A DNA stretch of 20,372 bases from CAIQJJ01 sp964606085 (GTDB lineage Bacteria > Chloroflexota > Anaerolineae > Anaerolineales > UBA4823), in NCBI GenBank assembly GCA_964606085.1, contig CAZSFD010000090.1, forward strand, positions 1-20,372. Direction: 5' to 3'. The notes beneath the pieces were generated by a model that was given only the letters and a program-made list of their open reading frames with translations, was not told the DNA's origin and ran no database searches. Positions 5,803-13,716 of this stretch are shown one piece after another; within the stretch, counting starts at the first letter, position 1; each line of letters opens with the position of its first letter. The translations under genes and the position numbers were made by a program.

Positions 5803-7494
5803 TTACGAACGTTTCAGGCCGCGATATTTGATGCGATGGGGGGTGTCAGCGGCGAGGCCCAGGCGACGTTTGCGGTCGGCCTCGTAATCGGAAAAGTTGC
5901 CGTCGAACCAAAAGATGCTGCCATCCTCCTCGAAGGCGAGGATGTGGGTGGCGACGCGGTCGAGAAACCAGCGGTCATGGCTGACCACCACGGCGCAGCC
6001 GGCGAAACTGTCGAGCGCTTCTTCGAGGGCGCGCAGCGTGTTCACGTCGAGGTCGTTGGTGGGTTCGTCGAGCAGGATGACGTTGGCCCCCTGCTTGAGA
6101 ATCTTCGCCAGGTGGACGCGGTTGCGCTCGCCGCCCGAAAGCGTGCCGACCTTCTTCTGCTGGTCGCCGCCGTGAAAGTTGAAGCTGGCAACGTAGGCGC
6201 GTGAGTTGAAGCGGCGTGTGCCCAATAGGAGCGTGTCTTCGCCGTCAGAAATTTCCTGCCAGACGTTATTTTCGGGGTTGAGCGTCTGGCGCGACTGATC
6301 CACATAGGCCAATTGCACCGTCTCGCCAATACGGATCGCACCGCTATCGGGCTGCTCCTGCCCGGTGATCAGGCGCAGCAGCGTGGTCTTACCCGCCCCG
6401 TTCGGGCCGATCACGCCGACGATGGAACCAGGGGGAATAGCCAAATTGAGATCATCTATGAGCAGACGGTCACCATAAGCCTTCACGATACCCTTCATCT
6501 CGATGACGATGTCGCCCAACCGTGGGCCAGGCGGAATATAGATTTCCTGCTCGCCGCGGTATTGCTCCACTTCTTGCCCCAACAACTTTTCGTAGGCGGT
6601 CACGCGCGCCTTGCCCTTGGCCTGGCGTGCCTTCGGCGACATGCGAATCCACTCCAATTCACGCTCCAGCGTCTTGATGCGGCGGCTCTCGGCGGCTTCC
6701 TCACGGCGCAGGCGTTCCTGCTTTTGCTCCAGCCAGGAGGAGTAGTTGCCCTTCCAGGGGATGCCGTAACCGCGGTCGAGTTCGAGTATCCAACCAGCCA
6801 CGTTATCGAGGAAATAACGGTCGTGGGTGACGGCAATGACGGTGCCTTGATACTGCTGCAAATGGCGCTCCAGCCAGGCCACCGATTCGGCGTCGAGGTG
6901 GTTGGTCGGCTCGTCGAGCAGGAGGACATCGGGTTCGGTCAGCAGCAGGCGGGTGAGCGCCACGCGGCGGCGCTCGCCGCCCGAAAGCACCTTGACCGGG
7001 GTTTCGCCAGGCGGGCAGCGCAGGGCATCCATGGCCATTTCGAGGCGGCTGTCGAGGTTCCAGGCATCTATGCGGTCGAGTTCGTCTTGCAGGCGCGCCT
7101 GTTCGGCGATCAGGGCGTCGAAGTCGGCGTCGGGTTCGGCAAATTGATCGTTGATGGCGTCGAATTGGGCCAACAGGTTTTTGATCGGCTGGACAGCTTC
7201 CTCAACGGTTTCTTTTACCGTTTTCGTGTCATCCAATTCGGGTTCCTGTTCGAGCAGGCCCACCGAGTAGCCCTTGGAAAACATGACTTCGCCGGTATAG
7301 CCGGTATCTTTGCCGGCGATGATGCGCAGCAGGGTGGATTTCCCGGCCCCGTTCAGGCCGAGAACGCCGATCTTGGCCCCGTAGTAAAAGCCCAGCGAGA
7401 TGTCACGGATGACCTGCTTATTGGTGGGCGGGAAGGTGCGATTGACGCGCACCATGGAGAAGATGACCTGGTCGGGAGGGGAGGTGGGGGGCAT
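5803..7494 (-). CDS. ettA: ABC-F translational throttle ATPase EttA
   Basis: The 563-residue soluble protein carries two ABC ATPase domains and no membrane segments. Domain 1 has Walker A GLNGAGKS (46-53), LSGGE (170-174) and DEPTNHLD (194-201). Domain 2 has GPNGAGKT (363-370), LSGGE (452-456) and DEPTNDLD (476-483). An arm-like insert lies at about 95-145. A charged inter-domain linker (about 243-325, with KQERLRREEAAESRRIKTLERELEWIRMSPKARQAKGKAR split across it) corresponds to the P-site tRNA-interacting motif. These traits and the length match EttA, which binds the ribosomal E site and gates the first elongation step according to ADP/ATP. AGGAAA lies 10 nt before the ATG. The gene is 54 bp downstream of the fic gene on the same strand and abuts the DUF58 stop tail to tail. 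Confidence 0.95.
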   Translation of the reverse strand: MPPTSPPDQVIFSMVRVNRTFPPTNKQVIRDISLGFYYGAKIGVLGLNGAGKSTLLRIIAGKDTGYTGEVMFSKGYSVGLLEQEPELDDTKTVKETVEEAVQPIKNLLAQFDAINDQFAEPDADFDALIAEQARLQDELDRIDAWNLDSRLEMAMDALRCPPGETPVKVLSGGERRRVALTRLLLTEPDVLLLDEPTNHLDAESVAWLERHLQQYQGTVIAVTHDRYFLDNVAGWILELDRGYGIPWKGNYSSWLEQKQERLRREEAAESRRIKTLERELEWIRMSPKARQAKGKARVTAYEKLLGQEVEQYRGEQEIYIPPGPRLGDIVIEMKGIVKAYGDRLLIDDLNLAIPPGSIVGVIGPNGAGKTTLLRLITGQEQPDSGAIRIGETVQLAYVDQSRQTLNPENNVWQEISDGEDTLLLGTRRFNSRAYVASFNFHGGDQQKKVGTLSGGERNRVHLAKILKQGANVILLDEPTNDLDVNTLRALEEALDSFAGCAVVVSHDRWFLDRVATHILAFEEDGSIFWFDGNFSDYEADRKRRLGLAADTPHRIKYRGLKRS

Positions 7495-7548
7495 GAGGTT
7501 GGTTTCCTGTTGATGGGATGGGGGTTTGCGCGTTTTGCGCGGCTTGGC

Positions 7549-9003
7549 CTACAATTGTTTGCGCCATTGTTCAAGGCCAATCAAAATAACTTGTTCTAGC
7601 CACGGGTTGAAACGAGCGCAAATGCGCTCGACATCATCGCGATAGGAGAATTGAAAAATATCGGTGCAAACTGTGTAAGGCCCTTCTGGCGCTGCTTCGT
7701 TATGCTCATTTGCTTCACGAAATTCGAGGAAAGCCGAAACGGCCATCAGACCCAAAAAGGCTACGCCCAGGCCATGAAACGAAATAACGATTTTGGCTAC
7801 CCTTTCTTCGCCGATTCTGATCTGAACCCAGGAGCGATAGGTGCGTAAATTCGCGTAATAGCCAAGCCCTTTTGCGGTTTTGATAATTTCACTCTTAAAC
7901 CAATGGTCCGATTCACCCTCATCGCTTCGGGTGGCAATAGACCAATACTTACTATCTATTTGTTTGAGTTCGTGTTCAAGTTGAGATGCCAACTGACTCA
8001 AACGATCAAAAGCGAGCCCTTCCAAAACCTTTGAAAACTCGAACACGCGGCTGGCTCGTTCGATTTTCTTTTCGCGTAAGCGTTCTAACCCTTGCGCGAT
8101 GACCGCCTGCACCGAAGTCTCCGCGGCCACTTCTTCAGAAATGCCCAAAGCCGTTCGAAAGGAAGAGGCTTCGACGCGGGCGAACAAATTGACCAGACTG
8201 CTTAAATCACCCTGATCGGCAGTTTCCAGCGCGTGGATATACGCTGCACGCATGTCATTGGTGATGACAAGGGGGAACCACCCATCTCGCAGAAAAATCA
8301 GCGAAGCCAAAGCACGGGCAACCCGCCCATTACCATCTTGAAAAGGATGAATTTGCGTAAACCGATGGTGCAACCAGGCGGCTTCAATTTCTGGATTGAC
8401 CTGGGCTTCGAGATGTGCCTTGTGCATGGCAATTAAGCGATCCATCTCCGATGCCACCTGTTCGGGCGGGCAATACTGGTGGATTTCTCCATCGGGCCGT
8501 TTGGGGTTATTTGGCCAGATTTTCCAATTACCGCGAATGATCTCCACTTCCACAAGGCGGCCAAATTGATCAAGCGCATCAGTTGTGGGTTGATTGCGCG
8601 TAAAGACCTGGTGCATTTGTTTGATGTAAGAAGTGCTGAGAGAAAGCCGCTTGGCAACGAAATCGAACATGCCGTCAATCACTTCTTTTTGGTCACGAAT
8701 GATTGATACAACCTGAGTGGCTGGTTTATCGGTTGCACCATGTGGAATTAAGCTGGCCTCCAGTCCCTTTTCGATCAAAACCTGCGTTATCCCACGATCA
8801 ATCGTATAAATGCGTTCGATGATACCCGTTTCGATGGCCCACTGGCGGCTTAAGAGCTCAGTAAATTCACGCAGCCGCTGAGACTCTTTGAGCTGTTCGG
8901 CGCGCTCCTTCCACGCATCGGATAAATCGTGCAAATCCGGTTGAACCAAAGAAGGCCAATCCTGTGGTAAATCATCAAGCGGTTTCCACACATACCCGGT
9001 CAT
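7549..9003 (-). CDS. Fic family protein (putative AMP-transferase)
   Basis: The 484-residue protein contains the full Fic motif HPFQDGNGRVAR at 219-230, including the catalytic His219, so it should transfer a nucleotide monophosphate (usually AMP) to protein hydroxyls or remove it. The N-terminal half is a long helical Fic_N-like region. The segment AIETGIIERIY (56-66) resembles the family's self-inhibitory helix, but the Glu is followed by Thr, not the canonical Gly/Asn, so autoinhibition is only suggested. About 250 residues follow the Fic core; they end in a short hydrophobic stretch (VAFLGLMAVSAFLEF) and match no domain I recognise. A clear AAAGGAGC precedes the ATG. The DNA looks clearly more AT-rich than its neighbours, which suggests acquisition. 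No antitoxin-like gene is adjacent. Confidence 0.9.
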   Translation of the reverse strand: MTGYVWKPLDDLPQDWPSLVQPDLHDLSDAWKERAEQLKESQRLREFTELLSRQWAIETGIIERIYTIDRGITQVLIEKGLEASLIPHGATDKPATQVVSIIRDQKEVIDGMFDFVAKRLSLSTSYIKQMHQVFTRNQPTTDALDQFGRLVEVEIIRGNWKIWPNNPKRPDGEIHQYCPPEQVASEMDRLIAMHKAHLEAQVNPEIEAAWLHHRFTQIHPFQDGNGRVARALASLIFLRDGWFPLVITNDMRAAYIHALETADQGDLSSLVNLFARVEASSFRTALGISEEVAAETSVQAVIAQGLERLREKKIERASRVFEFSKVLEGLAFDRLSQLASQLEHELKQIDSKYWSIATRSDEGESDHWFKSEIIKTAKGLGYYANLRTYRSWVQIRIGEERVAKIVISFHGLGVAFLGLMAVSAFLEFREANEHNEAAPEGPYTVCTDIFQFSYRDDVERICARFNPWLEQVILIGLEQWRKQL

Positions 9004-9095
9004 TCCACGCGCTCCTTTGCTAGTACATTAAGACGATACGCAACGGCTATGATAGCATAAATCCATCCCTTAGCCCCTCAACCGCTCCTGTGTTT

Positions 9096-9557
9096 TCACC
9101 ACGGCCACTCGCCCCCCTCATGATCGTGCAGCACCAAACGCTGCTCATCTTGCTGACTGAGGAAGTACTCGAGCGCCAGGATGGCGGCTTCTTCGGGTTC
9201 GAGCGTAGCCTCCATATTCTTCTCCCCGCTCATGTAAGAGCGTATCCAGCCAGGGTGATACAAACGGAAGGTGTAGCCGCGTGGACGCAGGTCGTTGAAC
9301 AGGATTTTGACCGCCATATTGAGCGCCGCTTTCGACATGCAATAGCCAAACCACGAGGTGCGCCGCGCCCGTGCGATGCTGCCCGCCTCCGAAGAGACAA
9401 AGCACAGGCGCTTGCCCTGCCCACGTTCGAGCAGCGGCAGAAAGGCTTCCACCACCCGCAGCGGCCCCAAGGCGTTGACATCGTAGAGACGCTGCATTTC
9501 GGCATAATCTTGCGGCTGCGCAATGGGACGCTCTGATGATCGAAAGATTCTCCCCAA
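9096..9557 (-). pseudogene. Short-chain dehydrogenase/reductase, N-terminus lost
   Basis: The readable part is the last two thirds of an SDR: DVNALGPLRVVEAFLPLL, then LCFVSSEAGSI with the catalytic Ser, FGYCMSKAALNM with the YxxxK pair, and FRLYHPGWIRSYM. The TGxxxGxG cofactor-binding segment and the first ~80 residues of a normal SDR are missing. Upstream, similarity ends at about 9550 and the inverted-repeat element 9564-9648 begins. No SDR-like sequence appears between that element and 9711. The remaining ATG at 9557 has no good ribosome site. The best reading is a remnant left after insertion or deletion at the repeat. The downstream part has no stop codons, so the damage may be recent. 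Confidence 0.8.
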
Positions 9558-9563
9558 ATCAAA

Positions 9564-9648
9564 ACACGGATTACACAGATTTCACCCATTTGCACGGAAA
9601 GCAATTCGCAAAATCCGTGTCAACCAGCGTCATCCGTGTAATCCGTGT
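9564..9648. repeat. Inverted-repeat element at the broken end of the SDR gene
   Basis: Two 35-bp arms (9564-9598 and 9614-9648) are inverted copies matching at 26 of 35 positions, with a 15-nt loop. The outer 13 bp (ACACGGATTACAC) match perfectly. The arms are strings of CACGGAT-like units, similar in design to the element at 23-91. I recall similar 'AATCCGTGT' repeats as dispersed intergenic elements in several environmental phyla. No protein is encoded. Confidence 0.75.
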
Positions 9649-9711
9649 CTGAAGCCTGTTCAATAGACGAATACGATAACGTTAGATGATGATGAGACAC
9701 CCTGCCAGCAA

Positions 9712-10485
9712 TTAGCCGCTGCTGACCTTGGGCAGGTAAGGCATAATCGCCTTAGCCAGGTTGCTGGTGGGCATCGTTTGCAGCCAGATGCGCCCCGGGC
9801 CGCGCAGCGTCGCCAGGAACAGGCCCTCGCCGCCAAACAGGATGTTGGTGAAGCCCTTCATCATCTCCACATCGAAAGTGACAGTGGGTTCGTACATCGC
9901 CACATGGCCGGTGTCCACTTTCATCATGTGGTTGGCGTCGAGGGTATATTCCATGATTTCGCCATCCAAACAGACGAAAGCTACACCAGGCCCAGTGAGC
10001 TTCTGCAAGATAAAGCCCTCGCCGCCAAACAGGCCCGCGCCTAGTCGCTTGCGGAAGTGGACACTGAGTTGGACAGTCTTTTCCGCGCACAGGAAGGCGC
10101 TGCGCTGGCAGATCATTTCCTGGCCTGGCCCGAGGTGCAGCGGGACGATCTTGCCAGGGAAATCGGAAGCAAAGGCCACCATGCCCTTGCCGCGCTGGCT
10201 GGTGTATTCCACCAGGAACAGCGACTCACCCGTGACGGCACGCGATAACATGCCACCCAGCCCGCCGCCGCGCCCCGAAGTTTTCATCTCGATGTTGCTG
10301 GTCATCCAGGCCATGCCACCACTTTCCGAGTACACGGTTTCGCCGGGGTCGAGTTCCAAAACAACCGCCTGCAACGTTGTGCCAATGATTTTATATTCCA
10401 TACCCGTGCTGCCCTTGCCGGCAATCGCCACAGGCGCATCGGGCAGATCAATCCTTTGTCCGGGGACATTCGCAGTGAGTTCCAT
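9712..10485 (-). CDS. AIM24 / TIGR00266 family protein
   Basis: The 257-residue protein has the pattern of the TIGR00266 (AIM24-like) family of soluble beta-rich proteins of unknown function. Hallmarks are VLELDPGETVYSESGGMAWM, a glycine-rich GRGGGLGGMLSRAVTGESLFLVEYTS, and a near-repeat pair LFGGEGFILQKLTGPG and LFGGEGLFLATLRGPGRIWLQTMP. The internal repeat reflects the double-stranded beta-helix fold. The start is set at 10485 because AAAGGAG sits 6-8 nt before that ATG; a longer reading from 10530 would run across the ribosome site. It follows coaD with a 73-bp gap that holds a perfect palindrome, so it may have its own promoter. A trailing PYLPKVSSG tail ends the protein. No biochemical role can be assigned. 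Confidence 0.88.
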   Translation of the reverse strand: MELTANVPGQRIDLPDAPVAIAGKGSTGMEYKIIGTTLQAVVLELDPGETVYSESGGMAWMTSNIEMKTSGRGGGLGGMLSRAVTGESLFLVEYTSQRGKGMVAFASDFPGKIVPLHLGPGQEMICQRSAFLCAEKTVQLSVHFRKRLGAGLFGGEGFILQKLTGPGVAFVCLDGEIMEYTLDANHMMKVDTGHVAMYEPTVTFDVEMMKGFTNILFGGEGLFLATLRGPGRIWLQTMPTSNLAKAIMPYLPKVSSG

Positions 10486-10518
10486 AAAAATCTCCTTTCT
10501 AAATGGGTTGAAAAAGCA

Positions 10519-10543
10519 TTGTCGCGACAAGCTGTCTCGTCAC
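10519..10543. promoter_or_regulatory. Palindromic site upstream of the TIGR00266 gene
   Basis: TTGTCGCGACAA (10519-10530) is a perfect 12-bp palindrome. It sits inside a wider imperfect palindrome that extends to about 10543 (GACAAGCTGTCTCG). It lies between the coaD stop and the TIGR00266 Shine-Dalgarno site, where an operator would be expected. It may equally be a small dispersed repeat. Confidence 0.35.
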
Positions 10544-10558
10544 GGCATTACACCGGGG

Positions 10559-11083
10559 TTAATCGCGCAGCGAGGTAGCAGGCTGGTGCAGCGCGCTGGC
10601 GCTCGTTTCGCTGAAATGACGCTTCAGCGCCACCTCCACATGCGGCGGCACCATGCTGCTCACATCGCCATTGAGCGAGGCGATCTCTTTCACCGTGGAC
10701 GATGAGAGAAAGGTATGCTCCTCATTGGTGATCAGGGCGATCACCTCCACGCCGGGGTCCAGGCGGTGATTGGCCAGCGCCATGCGAAATTCGTACTCGA
10801 AGTCCGAAAAAACCCGCAGCCCACGCACAATCACCTGCGCCCCAATCTGACGGCAAAACTGCACCGTCATGCCGCTGTACCCCACCACGCTAATTTTGGG
10901 GTGATCGGCAAACGCCTGGCACGCCAGGGAGATGCGCTCTTCGGGCGAGAAAGCCAGCGATTTCAACGGGCGGTCATAGGCGGCCACGATCACCTCATCG
11001 AACAGGCGGGCGGCGCGGGTGGCAATATCAATGTGACCGTAGTGAATCGGGTCGAAAGTTCCGGGGAAAAGGGCGCGTACCAT
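10559..11083 (-). CDS. coaD: Phosphopantetheine adenylyltransferase
   Basis: The 174-residue protein catalyses the fourth step of coenzyme A synthesis, joining ATP and 4'-phosphopantetheine to give dephospho-CoA. The nucleotidyltransferase signature GTFDPIHYGH (8-17) contains the His14-x-Gly-His17 motif. DRPLKSLAFSPEER (37-50), VIVRGLRVFSDFEYEFRMALANHRL (84-108) and FLSSSTVKEIASLNGDVS (125-142) are the usual conserved blocks. The core is the normal ~160-residue length, with about 12 extra C-terminal residues. Its ATG shares one base with the recG stop (TGATG), so translation is probably coupled to recG. There is no separate Shine-Dalgarno of note. Confidence 0.97.
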   Translation of the reverse strand: MVRALFPGTFDPIHYGHIDIATRAARLFDEVIVAAYDRPLKSLAFSPEERISLACQAFADHPKISVVGYSGMTVQFCRQIGAQVIVRGLRVFSDFEYEFRMALANHRLDPGVEVIALITNEEHTFLSSSTVKEIASLNGDVSSMVPPHVEVALKRHFSETSASALHQPATSLRD

Positions 11084-13608
11084 CAGCTAATATCCCCTGA
11101 GCCTTGGCCGCCCTCGCCCCAGAAACGTGCCAGCGCGGTGACGAGTTGGGCGTGTTCGGGCTGCGTCAGTTCGGGATCACGCTCGTAGACGGCCTGCGCC
11201 TGCTTGCGCGCCAGTTCGATCAAACGCACGTCAGTCAGCGAAGCCATGCGCAATTCCGAGAAGCCTGCCTGGCGTGTCCCCAGAAAATCGCCCGGCCCAC
11301 GCTGCGCCAGGTCTTTTTCGGCCAGCACGAACCCGTCGTTGCTGGCGGCCATGGCTTGCAGGCGTTCGTTTTCGGTGTCATCGGGCTTTTCGGGGATCAG
11401 CACGCAATATGATTTGGCCTGGCCGCGCCCCACTCGCCCGCGGAACTGATGCAACTGCGAAAGGCCGAAACGGTTAGCCCCTTCGATCAGCATCACCGTG
11501 GCGTTGGGAACATCCACGCCCACCTCCACCACCGAGGTCGAAACCAGGATGTGCGTCTTGCCATCGCGAAAATCGGCCATCACGGCCTCTTTTTCTTCGG
11601 GACGCAGGCGGCCATGCAGCAAGCCAAGCTGATGCTTGGGAAAGATGTCGCGTTGCAAGCGAGCGTGTTCATCCACCGCGGCACGCCCGGCATCGGCAGG
11701 TTCGCTGCCTTCTTCCTGCTTTTCCTCCACCAGCGGGTAAATGATGAACGCCTGATGCCCCTGGGCGATCTGACTGCGAATAAGCTGATAAGCCCGTTCG
11801 CGCTCGCGCGGGTAAAACACAGCCGTTTCGATCTCCTGGCGGCCCGGCGGCATCTCATCCATCACCGAAAGATCGAGATCGCCGTAAACGGTCAGGGCCA
11901 GCGAACGCGGGATGGGCGTGGCGGTCATCACCAGCAGATGCGGGTTGTCGCCTTTGCTGCGCAGGGCGGCGCGCTGCTGCACGCCGAAGCGGTGCTGCTC
12001 GTCAATGACGGCCAGTTGCAGGTCGGCGAAGGTGACGGGGTCTTCGAGCAGGGCATGTGTGCCAACGAGAATTTTGATTTCGCCATTCGCCAGGCCAGCC
12101 AAAATTTGCTGGCGTTCGCCCGGCGGCGTGGCGCCCACCAAAAGGCAGATTTGCTCCGCGCGCAGCAGGGCGTCATCACCGCTGGCGAGCAATTTGCCCA
12201 GGTTCTTGTAATGTTGTTCGGCCAAAATGCCCGTTGGCGCGATGATGGCGGTCTGTGCGCCCTGGCGGAAGACCATCGCCAGCGCCAGGGCGGCCACCAC
12301 CGTTTTGCCCGAACCCACGTCACCCTGCAACAGGCGGTTCATCGGGCGGCCCGAGGCCAGGTCGGCGCGGCAATCGGCCAGAGCGCGGCGCTGCGCCCCG
12401 GTGAGCGGGAAGGGCAGCCGGGCCAGTTGCGCCTCCAGCCAGTCATCGGGCGTCTCGAAGACGCGGGCGGTGCGCTCTTGCCAGGCGCGCTTTTGGCGCT
12501 GCACGCCCAGTTGCAGCAGGAAGATTTCGTCGAAGGCCAGGCGAAAGCGGGCCGCCTTGAGCTGGTCGAAGGAGGTGGGGAAGTGCGCTTGCAGCAGGGC
12601 AGTGGTCAGGGGCAGTAAGCCCGCCTCGCCGCGAATTTCGTCGGGCAGGGGGTCACGCACACGGGCCGCCCAGTAAGACACCACCTCGTGCATCTGTTTG
12701 CGCAGCCAACGCTGGGTGATGTTGGCCGTGAGCGGGTAAACCGGCACGATGCGGCTGGTGCTTAGATTTTGTTCTTCGAGCGGCTCCACTTCGGGGTTGA
12801 CCATCACCAGTCGCCCCAGGTATTGCTCCACCTTGCCCGAAAGGGCCACTTCGAGGCCGGGGCGCAGGCGTTTGGCAATATACGGGTTCCAAAAAGTCAG
12901 GCGCATGGCCCCGGCGCCGTCAGAGACCACGGCTTCGGTCATTTTGGCGCTGCCGCCGCGCACAGGGCGGGTGTTGACGCTTTGCAGCACGCCAATCACG
13001 GTCACTTCCTCGCCATAATCCAGGCGGTTGATCGGCTTGAGTTTGGAATAATCATCGTAGCGGCGCGGGAAGAAATAGAGCATATCCCCCAGGGTTTTCA
13101 ACCCGAGGCGTGCCAGCGTTGCGCCATGCTTCGGGCCGATGCCAGCCAGCACCGTCACCGGGGCATGGAGGGCGGCGGCAGGGCCATCGGGCGGGCGCGG
13201 GGTGGGGATGGTCGGGCGAGACCGGGCAGGTGGGGGCGGTGCTTCGCTCTCGCGTGCGGGGGGGTCGCTGCGGGGCGGGCGTGCCGGGCGCGGCGTGAGC
13301 TGCGGACGTTCGACGGGCTTTTCAAGCGTAGATTCGGGTAGCGCCGGCAATTTTTCGCCGGTCAGGTCGCGCAAATGCTGCCATAGGGTTTCCAACGCGT
13401 CCTGGCGCTGGAGGGGTTGCAATGCGCCATATTCGCGCAGACACTTCCCCACGCCTTGCACTGCTTCTTCGGGCAGTTGTTCGCCACGCGCTTCCACTTC
13501 CCAGGCGATGAGAATCTTTTCCAGGCCGCCGATGACCGCCCGATTGGTGTAGCCTTGTTCGATTTCGAGTTTGAGAAATTTGTAGAGTTTGTTGATGGAG
13601 GGTTTCAT
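11083..13608 (-). CDS. recG: ATP-dependent DNA helicase RecG with N-terminal extension
   Basis: The 841-residue protein is RecG, which remodels stalled replication forks and Holliday junctions. The wedge/OB domain follows the N-terminal region (LAGIGPKHGATLARLGLKTLGDMLYFFPRRYDDYS from about 154; EEVTVIGVLQSV from 200). The helicase core carries Walker A GDVGSGKT (429-436), DEQH (536-539), TATPIPRS and QFRGRVGRG. The C-terminal part contains QRGPGDFLGTRQAG. E. coli RecG has 693 residues; the extra ~145 here are an N-terminal helical domain (1-90) plus a Pro/Arg-rich linker (about 97-145). The start has no Shine-Dalgarno but lies 8 nt after a TACAAT box, suggesting a leaderless transcript. coaD overlaps its stop. 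Confidence 0.96.
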   Translation of the reverse strand: MKPSINKLYKFLKLEIEQGYTNRAVIGGLEKILIAWEVEARGEQLPEEAVQGVGKCLREYGALQPLQRQDALETLWQHLRDLTGEKLPALPESTLEKPVERPQLTPRPARPPRSDPPARESEAPPPPARSRPTIPTPRPPDGPAAALHAPVTVLAGIGPKHGATLARLGLKTLGDMLYFFPRRYDDYSKLKPINRLDYGEEVTVIGVLQSVNTRPVRGGSAKMTEAVVSDGAGAMRLTFWNPYIAKRLRPGLEVALSGKVEQYLGRLVMVNPEVEPLEEQNLSTSRIVPVYPLTANITQRWLRKQMHEVVSYWAARVRDPLPDEIRGEAGLLPLTTALLQAHFPTSFDQLKAARFRLAFDEIFLLQLGVQRQKRAWQERTARVFETPDDWLEAQLARLPFPLTGAQRRALADCRADLASGRPMNRLLQGDVGSGKTVVAALALAMVFRQGAQTAIIAPTGILAEQHYKNLGKLLASGDDALLRAEQICLLVGATPPGERQQILAGLANGEIKILVGTHALLEDPVTFADLQLAVIDEQHRFGVQQRAALRSKGDNPHLLVMTATPIPRSLALTVYGDLDLSVMDEMPPGRQEIETAVFYPRERERAYQLIRSQIAQGHQAFIIYPLVEEKQEEGSEPADAGRAAVDEHARLQRDIFPKHQLGLLHGRLRPEEKEAVMADFRDGKTHILVSTSVVEVGVDVPNATVMLIEGANRFGLSQLHQFRGRVGRGQAKSYCVLIPEKPDDTENERLQAMAASNDGFVLAEKDLAQRGPGDFLGTRQAGFSELRMASLTDVRLIELARKQAQAVYERDPELTQPEHAQLVTALARFWGEGGQGSGDIS

Positions 13609-13616
13609 TACAGATA

Positions 13617-13645
13617 ATTGTACCAGGGAGGGGAGCAGGTGGCAG
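13617..13645 (-). promoter_or_regulatory. Putative recG promoter, leaderless geometry
   Basis: On the minus strand TACAAT (13622-13617) lies 8 nt before the recG ATG. CTGCCA (13645-13640) stands 17 bp upstream of it as a fair -35 (4 of 6 matches). The start point would fall at or within about 2 nt of the ATG. The -35 lies inside the heptad repeat. Without this promoter recG would depend on read-through from degV. Confidence 0.5.
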
Positions 13646-13669
13646 GTGGCAAGGGGCAGGTCGCAGGGT
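13635..13669. repeat. Five-unit heptad tandem repeat upstream of recG
   Basis: Five 7-bp units follow without interruption: GCAGGTG, GCAGGTG, GCAAGGG, GCAGGTC, GCAGGGT. The stretch is G-rich on the + strand. It overlaps the predicted -35 of recG. Two units of the same heptad recur at 18575-18588. Confidence 0.65.
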
Positions 13670-13716
13670 AAAGTTTAGGGTCCATGCCGTTCAGTGATGC
13701 TGGCAATTGAAAACCT

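Noticed and set aside
7510..7548. GCGC-GTTTT-GCGC hairpin between fic and ettA considered as a terminator
   Set aside because: The stem is only about 4-5 bp and there is no T-tract on the minus strand. It does not support a transcription stop.
6313..7599. Long plus-strand open frame (428 codons) opposite ettA
   Set aside because: The opposite strand encodes a complete ABC-F protein with all motifs. The translation is a Gly/Leu/Phe-rich shadow without a ribosome site.
11449..12618. Plus-strand open frame (389 codons) opposite recG
   Set aside because: Shadow of the RecG helicase core; composition is Ala/Gly/Gln-rich, with no motif and no promoter.
13635..13669. Heptad array considered as a CRISPR or G-quadruplex
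   Set aside because: Units are 7 bp and directly adjacent, without spacers, so it is not CRISPR. G-runs of three or more are too unevenly spaced for a confident four-run quadruplex.
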